A DNA stretch of 64,000 nucleotides from Oscillospiraceae bacterium (GTDB lineage Bacteria; Bacillota; Clostridia; Oscillospirales; Ruminococcaceae). Below are positions 59,062-64,000 of this stretch, piece after piece. The translations under genes were made by a program, and so were the position numbers. The number at the start of each line of letters is the position of its first letter. The first letter of the stretch is position 1. Location: assembly GCA_902790675.1 (NCBI GenBank), contig CADASU010000002.1, positions 302,730-366,729 on the forward strand, written 5' to 3'. The notes beneath the pieces are model-generated. The model worked only from the letters and a program-made list of their open reading frames with translations, ran no database searches and was not told the origin of the DNA.

Positions 59062-59811
59062 ATGAATATAGGAAAAAGACTAAACAAATTAAGAAATATG
59101 AAAAATATAACTCAACTGGAATTAGCCAATATATTATTTGTATCCGATAAAACTATATCGAGCTGGGAATCAAATAGAACTAAGCCTAACTTAGAAATGT
59201 TAGTTAAACTTGCAGAAATATTAAGCTGTAATGTCGGATATTTAATATATGGTGATAATCCTAAAGACAATGTAGAGACAGAAATAAAAATAAAAATATC
59301 TGAAAAAGAATATAATAAATTAATAAATTTTTTTGAAAACAATGCAAAATTTCTAACAGAAAACAAACAATTAGATACATATTATCAACCTACTTATAGA
59401 AAATTTTTAAATAATAAAGAAATAAATGAATGGCTAAGAATAGGAAAACGCGGAAACAAAAAAATATTAAATTATAAAAATTGGCACGATCATATGTATT
59501 GCGATGAATATGAAGTAGAAATCGATAATAGCGAAAATTTAAATAAAATATTCAACGTTTTAGGACTAGAAGAAATTGCTGTCGTTGATAAACAAAGAAA
59601 AACTTATTTATATTTAAATAAATATGAAATTGCATTAGATTATGTAAAAAAATTAGGGTATTTCATAGAAATTGAAGTTAAAAACTATTCTAAAAGTCCT
59701 ATTGATGAATATAATGATTTATTAAAACTAGCCAAAAGGTTAAACTTAAGTTTAAACAATATTGACAAAAAAGGATATCCATTTCACATTATTTACACAA
59801 ATCAAAAATAG
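59062..59811 (+). CDS. XRE-type HTH fused to a CYTH (class IV adenylate cyclase-like) domain
   Basis: Residues about 5-62 are a Cro/C1-type helix-turn-helix (LNKLRNMKNITQLELANILF, then DKTISSWESNRTKPNLEML). Residues 72-245 look like a complete CYTH domain. The hallmark ExExK is E72-T-E74-I-K76, followed by LDTYYQPTYR, EWLRIGKRG, EYEVEID, VVDKQRKTYLY, YEIALDYVKKLGYFIEIEV. This order resembles CyaB-type adenylate cyclases/thiamine-triphosphatases, which act on triphosphates via the acidic tunnel. The gene is monocistronic between two terminators, next to tRNA-Leu. DNA binding controlled by a triphosphate or second messenger is an inference. Confidence 0.8.
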   Translation: MNIGKRLNKLRNMKNITQLELANILFVSDKTISSWESNRTKPNLEMLVKLAEILSCNVGYLIYGDNPKDNVETEIKIKISEKEYNKLINFFENNAKFLTENKQLDTYYQPTYRKFLNNKEINEWLRIGKRGNKKILNYKNWHDHMYCDEYEVEIDNSENLNKIFNVLGLEEIAVVDKQRKTYLYLNKYEIALDYVKKLGYFIEIEVKNYSKSPIDEYNDLLKLAKRLNLSLNNIDKKGYPFHIIYTNQK

Positions 59812-59815
59812 GAAG

Positions 59816-59858
59816 TTGTGCTACTTTTTTCCACACAGCTTCCTATTTCTATAATTTG
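59816..59858. terminator. Bidirectional terminator after the HTH-CYTH gene
   Basis: AAATAGGAAG (59816-59825) pairs with CTTCCTATTT (59849-59858), with an inner TGTG/CACA helix. It sits between two convergent genes. Confidence 0.75.
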
Positions 59859-59861
59859 CTA

Positions 59862-60788
59862 TTATTTACTACAATCAATGATATTAACTGGTATTCCTAA
59901 ATTTCTGATCTTATTTGCAATTCGCTCTTGCTCTTTTTTATCATCTTCATTTTGACCGCTTGTTCTTATGATGTCGACGCTTTCCACATCATTTTTAAAG
60001 CTCAATTCACCATGAAATTGAAGTTCAAAATAATCTAAGCTTAACTCATTATATTTAATTTTATCAAGCGAACCCGGGTATTGAGGCAAAAGCGTTCCTT
60101 CGCTTATACAGTTTGCCAACAAACCAACTAACTCTTTAGAATAACCTGGAACACAGACAATTTTAGGACCATTAACCATAGTTGGCGTTATACTATTTTT
60201 ACCTAATTTATGTCTATTATTTAAGCTATCTCCTATTGTTAGTGTAGTTCTATAAATGAGATTACTTTTTTTGAAATTCATAATCACATTTCCATACCAT
60301 TCACTCACATTTTTAGCACCAATTTTAAAGTCCTCACTATTTTTGTCTTTACAGGTTAAATAACCATATCTTTCATAGTCTTTTCCTTCTAATTTGTTTA
60401 TATCCACATGAAAAAATTCAGGAGTGGAGTGTCTTCTAGATAAATATTTTTCACTATATTCACAATCTTTATGTAAATCCCAAAGCCTTTCTACCGAGGA
60501 TTTAATCGTGTCTTCTTTTATGATGTTTTCAACTAGTGATACATGTGTATTCATAGAAAAATCACATTCATTAACAGCTGTTTTTAAAAAATTTTCGACT
60601 ATTTGTATATCTGAGTTGTTATATTTTTCAGATTCAATTTTTTGTGCATACACAGTGTCATGATACGCTTTATAGTTTTCTAATACTTTAGGTCCAGCTG
60701 CCTTTGAGAAACTGGTAAACATTGTTGATATAATAAGACCTAGTGCTATGAACAATTTTAACAGTTTAAAATAATTTATTTTTTTCAA
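59862..60788 (-). CDS. Secreted DUF3626-like protein
   Basis: The 308 residues begin with a clear signal peptide (KKINYFKLLKLF, then IALGLIISTMFTSFSKA; cleavage near residue 30). The core resembles DUF3626: ERYGYLT, then LIYRTTLTIGDSLN, then YFELQFHGELSFKNDVESV close to the C-terminus, with spacing as I remember it for that family. The biochemical role of DUF3626 is not known to me. The start is probably the TTG at 60788, 8 bases after GGGAGA, not the TTG at 60794. It is the third gene of the ABC transporter operon (31 bases after the ATPase), so its expression should follow the same attenuator. Confidence 0.55.
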   Translation of the reverse strand: MKKINYFKLLKLFIALGLIISTMFTSFSKAAGPKVLENYKAYHDTVYAQKIESEKYNNSDIQIVENFLKTAVNECDFSMNTHVSLVENIIKEDTIKSSVERLWDLHKDCEYSEKYLSRRHSTPEFFHVDINKLEGKDYERYGYLTCKDKNSEDFKIGAKNVSEWYGNVIMNFKKSNLIYRTTLTIGDSLNNRHKLGKNSITPTMVNGPKIVCVPGYSKELVGLLANCISEGTLLPQYPGSLDKIKYNELSLDYFELQFHGELSFKNDVESVDIIRTSGQNEDDKKEQERIANKIRNLGIPVNIIDCSK

Positions 60789-60819
60789 TTTCAATCTCCC
60801 TTTATAATTTCTAACTTTT

Positions 60820-61446
60820 TTATGTCATATCATAAATAGTTGAATCTAAGCAATCAACAAATTGTTTGTCATGAGTAACTATTACTATCGTATATTTTTC
60901 AGCATTTAACTCGTTTATTAATTTAACTATCTCTCCTCTGTTAGCTTTGTCCAAAGCTGATGTTGGTTCATCAAAAAATATTATTTTAGGATTTAACATC
61001 ATGGCTCTAATAATGGCTAATCTCTGCTTTTGCCCTCCTGAAATATTCGCTGGATATGCGTTTTGCCTATCATACAATCCAAATCTTTTCAGCAATACAT
61101 TTATTTTATCGCTATCATTCTTTACAATTTCTAAATTTTGTCTAACAGTCAAATTAGGAAACAAATTATAATTTTGAAACACCATTCCAACCTCTGACAA
61201 AATTTCAGATTGCTTTTTAGAACTAACATATATTCCATCTTTAACCAACGTTTTTCCATCAATTTCAATTGTTCCATCATCTATATTTTCTAAACCTATC
61301 AAACATCTTAGTAACGTTGATTTACCTTTGCCGGATGGCCCAACAACTGTAACCACCTCTCCCTTTTTAACTTCAAAATTCAAATTATTAAAAATAATAT
61401 TGTTACCAAATTTCTTTTTTATATTTATAGCATTTATAATGTTCAT
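60820..61446 (-). CDS. Amino-acid ABC transporter ATP-binding protein
   Basis: The 208-residue ATPase of the polar amino acid type: Walker A VVGPSGKGKSTLLR, Q-loop VFQNYNLFP, signature NISGGQKQRLAII, Walker B IIFFDEPTSALD, and H-loop VTHDKQF. It is slightly shorter than GlnQ/HisP proteins (about 240) at the C-terminus. In an operon with the fused binding-protein/permease gene; AGGAGG before the ATG. Confidence 0.93.
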   Translation of the reverse strand: MNIINAINIKKKFGNNIIFNNLNFEVKKGEVVTVVGPSGKGKSTLLRCLIGLENIDDGTIEIDGKTLVKDGIYVSSKKQSEILSEVGMVFQNYNLFPNLTVRQNLEIVKNDSDKINVLLKRFGLYDRQNAYPANISGGQKQRLAIIRAMMLNPKIIFFDEPTSALDKANRGEIVKLINELNAEKYTIVIVTHDKQFVDCLDSTIYDMT

Positions 61447-61466
61447 TGTATTTCCTCCTAAACTTC

Positions 61467-62918
61467 CTATTCAAATTTTAGCTTATTTTCCAAAACTTTA
61501 AAAATCAAATTAATCAAAGAACAAATTAACAAATATATAGCAGCAGCAATAATATATGGTAAAATATCGGCGCTAGTATTTACAATATTTTTAGCAGTCG
61601 TTAGCAGTTCAATAACTCCAACAGAAAAAATCAGTGCAGTATCTTTTACTAACGCAACCGACTCATTACAAATCGATGGCAAACAAACACGAAGCATTTG
61701 TGGAATAATTATTCTAAATATAGCTTTTGATTTAGGTATTTTTAAAACTTTTATGCTCTCAAATTGCCCTTTATCAACATTCTTTATTCCTCCTCGGAAA
61801 ATCTCTGCGAAATACGCAGCATAATTTAATATAAATGCTATGACTCCAACAAAAAATCGGTCATTTATCTGCAAACTCGGAAACATTAAAGGCAATCCAT
61901 AAAATAAGAAAAATATTTGTAACAAAAGCGGAGTTCCTCTCATAACCCATATGTAAAAATCAATCAAAATCTTAACAAGCTTAAATCGAATTCGACGTAA
62001 AAAGCAAAGCATTAATCCTAATGGAATTGAAGCAATCCAACAAACTGAAAACAATTTTAAAGTCACCAGAAGGCCTTGAAATAGTTCATAAAAAACATTA
62101 ACATTCTTATTATCCGATGAAGATTCTTTTCCCTGAGCTTTGCTAAAAGTTATTACATTGCTTCCAACCCATTTTTTAGCAATTTCGCCTGCTCGGCCGT
62201 TTTCAACAACTTCTTTTAACGCCTGCTCAATTTTATCTTTTAACTCCAAATTGCCTTTCTTAACAGCTATAACATAGTCTTCTGTTTCAATCTCTTCATC
62301 TAAAATTTTAAAATCATTTTGAAGAGAATTTTTAGTAAAATAATATCTTACAACTACCTCATCTACAACAGTTGCTTCAGATTTACCCAATTTAACCTCA
62401 TTCAAACAATCAATCATACTATCCAGCTCGGTTATTGTCTTAGCATTTTTCCCGACGTCACTATTCTTAAGCGACATCATTCCTGTTGAGCCCTTTTGTC
62501 CACATATATTTTTTTGCTTTAAATCATCTAAATTAGAAATATTAGCATCTTTTTTAACAACTAAAACCTGTCTATTTTGCATATACGCACTGGTAAGTGA
62601 CATATTTTTATCTCTTTCAGGTGTATATGACATACCATTCCATATTGCATCTATTTTATTGGTATTTAACTCCAATTCTTTTGCATCCCAATCAATAGGT
62701 TGAATTTTTAATTTCTTACCCATAACTTTGCAGACTTCGTTAGCAAGATCTATATCCAGCCCAACAACTTCTCCATTTTCACCGAGAAACCCCATAGGTG
62801 GAACATTAACATCAACACCTATTACAAAATAATCATCTTCTGCGCTACACGATCCGCAAAACAAAAAATTAAAACAAAGTGTAAATACACTTAAAAATAT
62901 AAAAATTTTTCTTTTCAT
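61467..62918 (-). CDS. Amino-acid ABC transporter, fused substrate-binding protein and permease
   Basis: The 483 residues join two modules. Residues 1-25 are a signal sequence; about 30-250 are an SBP_bac_3 domain (FVIGVDVNVPPMGFL, LDIDLANEVCKVMGK, IWNGMSYTPERD). Residues about 270-480 are a HisM/GlnP-type permease with membrane helices, PLGLMLCFLRR, MRGTPLLLQIFFLFYGLP, and the EAA loop VLKIPKSKAIFRIIIPQMLR. Such fusions are known among GlnP-type transporters of Firmicutes. The substrate cannot be fixed from sequence; the leader peptide upstream is His-rich. First gene of the operon. Confidence 0.92.
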   Translation of the reverse strand: MKRKIFIFLSVFTLCFNFLFCGSCSAEDDYFVIGVDVNVPPMGFLGENGEVVGLDIDLANEVCKVMGKKLKIQPIDWDAKELELNTNKIDAIWNGMSYTPERDKNMSLTSAYMQNRQVLVVKKDANISNLDDLKQKNICGQKGSTGMMSLKNSDVGKNAKTITELDSMIDCLNEVKLGKSEATVVDEVVVRYYFTKNSLQNDFKILDEEIETEDYVIAVKKGNLELKDKIEQALKEVVENGRAGEIAKKWVGSNVITFSKAQGKESSSDNKNVNVFYELFQGLLVTLKLFSVCWIASIPLGLMLCFLRRIRFKLVKILIDFYIWVMRGTPLLLQIFFLFYGLPLMFPSLQINDRFFVGVIAFILNYAAYFAEIFRGGIKNVDKGQFESIKVLKIPKSKAIFRIIIPQMLRVCLPSICNESVALVKDTALIFSVGVIELLTTAKNIVNTSADILPYIIAAAIYLLICSLINLIFKVLENKLKFE

Positions 62919-62988
62919 AAAAAATCCTCCAAATCTTATAATAATAAAAACTAAATATTCATTGCGAAAATCTTAATTACCGACAAAT

Positions 62989-63033
62989 AAAAAACTTGAT
63001 TCCATAGAAAGAAACCCTTTCATGAATCAAGCT
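62989..63033 (-). terminator. Leader terminator (attenuator) of the ABC operon
   Basis: On the minus strand CTTGATTC pairs with GAATCAAG (62995-63002 and 63024-63031 on the plus strand). The stem continues inward with ATGAAAG/CTTTCTAT (one bulge each), loop GGTTT, then TTTTTTATTTG. It lies about 70 bases before the first gene, so it terminates transcription ahead of it. Confidence 0.75.
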
Positions 63034-63070
63034 GAATTCATTATTATATAAAATATAAACAACAAAACCA

Positions 63071-63170
63071 GCCATCATAGATTCTCGCAAAAACGAAACA
63101 CGAGATTATATCTATAACAGCTGATTAAAATCAAAGCTTATTTATAGATATAATCTCCATCCATGATGGC
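63071..63170 (-). promoter_or_regulatory. Structured leader with alternative pairings (antiterminator region)
   Basis: GAGATTATATCTATAA (63102-63117) and TTATAGATATAATCTC (63142-63157) form a perfect 16-base inverted repeat. Inside it AGCTTTGATT pairs with AATCAGCT; outside it GCCATCAT (63071-63078) pairs with ATGATGGC (63163-63170). On the minus-strand RNA, AAUCAGCUG (63126-63118) can instead pair with CAGCUUGAUU, the 5' arm of the terminator (63034-63025), with one bulged U. That makes an antiterminator mutually exclusive with both the long hairpin and the terminator. Confidence 0.65.
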
Positions 63171-63207
63171 TTAAATGCATAATACCACAAGAATATAAAG
63201 TCAACAT
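63142..63207 (-). CDS. Putative 21-residue leader peptide of the ABC operon
   Basis: A short ORF with ATG at 63205-63207, preceded by AAGGGGG with 8 bases between, and TAA at 63142-63144. The peptide begins MLTLYSC, contains HLSHHGW (three His of 21 residues, one Trp) and ends RLYL. Its stop codon coincides exactly with the end of the 5' arm of the long hairpin, so a translating ribosome would melt that arm. This is typical of attenuator leader peptides; which amino acid is sensed is uncertain (histidine is the simplest guess). Confidence 0.55.
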   Translation of the reverse strand: MLTLYSCGIMHLSHHGWRLYL

Positions 63208-63244
63208 AATGGAAACCCCCTTAAAATTCAAAATTATACGTTTA

Positions 63245-63273
63245 ATTATATCAAATATATATCGTTTTGTCAA
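63245..63273 (-). promoter_or_regulatory. Consensus promoter of the ABC operon leader
   Basis: Read on the minus strand: TTGACA (63268-63273), 17-base spacer, TATAAT (63245-63250), a perfect sigma-A consensus. The start would be near 63238, giving a leader of about 320 bases before the ABC gene at 62918. Confidence 0.85.
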
Positions 63274-63299
63274 TAGCAAATTCTATTAAAATCAGAAAC

Positions 63300-63560
63300 A
63301 AAAATTTTAAACACAGATAACCATGGTTTCCAAAGACCTAAAAAAGCCACCTAAAGGCCGGCGACGTAGAGCAGAAATACTATGGCTCTAAAGTCAGAAT
63401 TAACGCCTTCTGGCTGTAAAAGTTTGACTTTGGTTTTTCTTAGAGTAATATTGAAGAGCTTTAGGAAAGTCATCACGTAGATTTTGTTTTTTCCACAATT
63501 TTTACGTCTTATTTTTTTTATATCATATATTTCCTTATTAAGCAATTCCCGCAACTACAC
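63300..63560 (-). other. Unexplained structured region, possible mobile-element or intron remnant
   Basis: On the minus strand the sequence contains TTGCGGGAATTGCTTAA (near 63552), a hairpin TAGAGC/GCTCTA enclosed by GAC/GTC (about 63363-63395), and finally GCCGGCC-TTTA-GGTGGC followed by TTTTTT (about 63341-63363), a terminator-like end. A 67-codon open frame on the minus strand (63351-63554) has no ribosome binding site and no family I recognise. GC content is locally higher than in the surroundings. It could be a small RNA or the remains of an IS605/IStron-like element; the evidence is weak. Confidence 0.3.
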
Positions 63561-63563
63561 GTA

Positions 63564-63593
63564 TTGACTAGATTCTACAAAATGTGTTATAAT
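63564..63593 (+). promoter_or_regulatory. Predicted promoter of the right-edge secreted protein
   Basis: TTGACT (63564-63569), 18-base spacer, TATAAT (63588-63593) with an extended -10 TG. The leader to the ATG at 63751 would be about 150 bases, AT-rich with poly-A tracts. Confidence 0.65.
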
Positions 63594-63750
63594 GAACTCG
63601 TATTTTAAGTAGTATTGCACAATAAAACATTTTTAAATTTTAATTTTTTGTTAATACTATTTATTACATATATATAATTTTTAAAAAAACAGTAAAAAAA
63701 AAAACAGTAAAAAACATTTAAAACTTATATGAGAAAGGAATGAGTATTAT

Positions 63751-64000
63751 TATGAAATCTAAAACAATAGTTAACATTAAAAAATTAATATCAGTTTTAA
63801 TTTGCACAGTTTTGATTTCAGCCACACTACCATCTAATCTATTAAACAGCGTGGTTTTTGCGGCCGATAAAAGCGTTTCAAATTCCGATGAGCTAAAAAA
63901 CGCAGTGAATAATGCAAATAATGGCGATATTATAACTTTAACATCCGATATAACAATTCCAGATAATGATACAGCAACAGATAGTTCCATTTTAAATTGT
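63751..64000 (+). CDS. Secreted protein, partial (signal peptide and start of a beta-helix-like domain)
   Basis: The ATG at 63751 follows GAGAAAGGAATGAG. The 83 visible residues start with a Lys-rich signal peptide (IKKLISVLICTVLISATL, cleavage likely after VVFAA). They continue with SVSNSDELKNAVNNANNGDI, then ITLTSDITIP, the pattern that opens right-handed beta-helix (pectate-lyase-fold) surface proteins and Listeria/Bacteroides-type repeat adhesins. The rest lies beyond the window, so size, anchor and function are unknown. Confidence 0.75.

Noticed and set aside
58831..59811. Integrated element at tRNA-Leu
   Set aside because: The tRNA is followed by its own terminator; no repeat of the tRNA 3' end and no integrase are seen in the window.
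62919..63240. T-box or known amino-acid riboswitch in the ABC leader
   Set aside because: No T-box antiterminator sequence of the GGTGGnACCGCG type, and no core motifs of lysine, glycine, glutamine or SAM aptamers; the uORF-based attenuator fits better.
63351..63554. 67-codon open frame on the minus strand
   Set aside because: No ribosome binding site, no recognisable family, and the sequence is better described by nested hairpins; kept only as an unexplained structured region.

Overview
The window is AT-rich (by eye about 30% GC) and reads as a chromosome segment of an anaerobic, low-GC Firmicute of class Clostridia. Pointers are SpoIIE and a SpoIID-like protein (sporulation heritage), RNase J, a DUF1385 protein next to prmC, PdxS/PdxT, AGGAGG-type ribosome binding sites with frequent TTG/GTG starts, and an ntp-type V-ATPase. 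The purine pathway ends in a PurO-type IMP cyclohydrolase plus a stand-alone AICAR transformylase instead of bifunctional PurH. I cannot name the species; an uncultured Oscillospiraceae-like lineage is my best inference.

Layout. 1-6.1 kb: rsmE, a pair of TrkA-type K+ regulators, an SDR reductase, a SpoIID/peptidoglycan-binding protein with its partner, and a YcxB-like protein. 6.2-9.7 kb: pyridoxal phosphate synthase (pdxST), an aspartate carbamoyltransferase carrying a PyrI-type zinc tail, a flavin reductase and thioredoxin. 9.7-15 kb: a two-domain PPK2 phosphotransferase, then a lipoprotein (apparent AUA start) with an OmpR/PhoB-type two-component system. 15-20.5 kb: DUF1385, prmC, recA, recX, rimO, pgsA. 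20.5-25.2 kb, minus strand: spoIIE, tgt, queA. 25.3-28.4 kb: asd-dapA-dapB behind a promoter with a palindrome in its spacer, then a cyclophilin and a WYL regulator.

30-38 kb: purine operon purE-C-F-M-N-O-H-D, preceded by a short terminated RNA that may be 6S RNA. 38-48 kb: HtrA protease, then a nine-gene V-ATPase operon in Enterococcus hirae ntp order, with all Na+-site residues present in the K subunit. 48-49.3 kb: a small accessory patch with two unknown membrane proteins, an 18-bp direct repeat and inverted hairpin copies. 49.3-58.3 kb, minus strand: ftsH, tilS, dnaB, rplI, gdpP, rnj. 58.8-64 kb: tRNA-Leu(GAG), an unusual HTH-CYTH fusion protein, an amino-acid ABC transporter operon that also carries a secreted DUF3626-like protein, and the start of a secreted surface protein.

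The most interesting element is the leader of that ABC operon (62919-63240). It has a consensus promoter, a 21-codon upstream ORF with its own ribosome binding site, mutually exclusive hairpins and an intrinsic terminator. That is the architecture of ribosome-mediated transcription attenuation. Other items worth a look are the XRE-CYTH fusion, the PyrB-PyrI zinc-tail fusion, the split PurH, the terminated RNA upstream of purE and the repeat-flanked patch at 48-49.3 kb.
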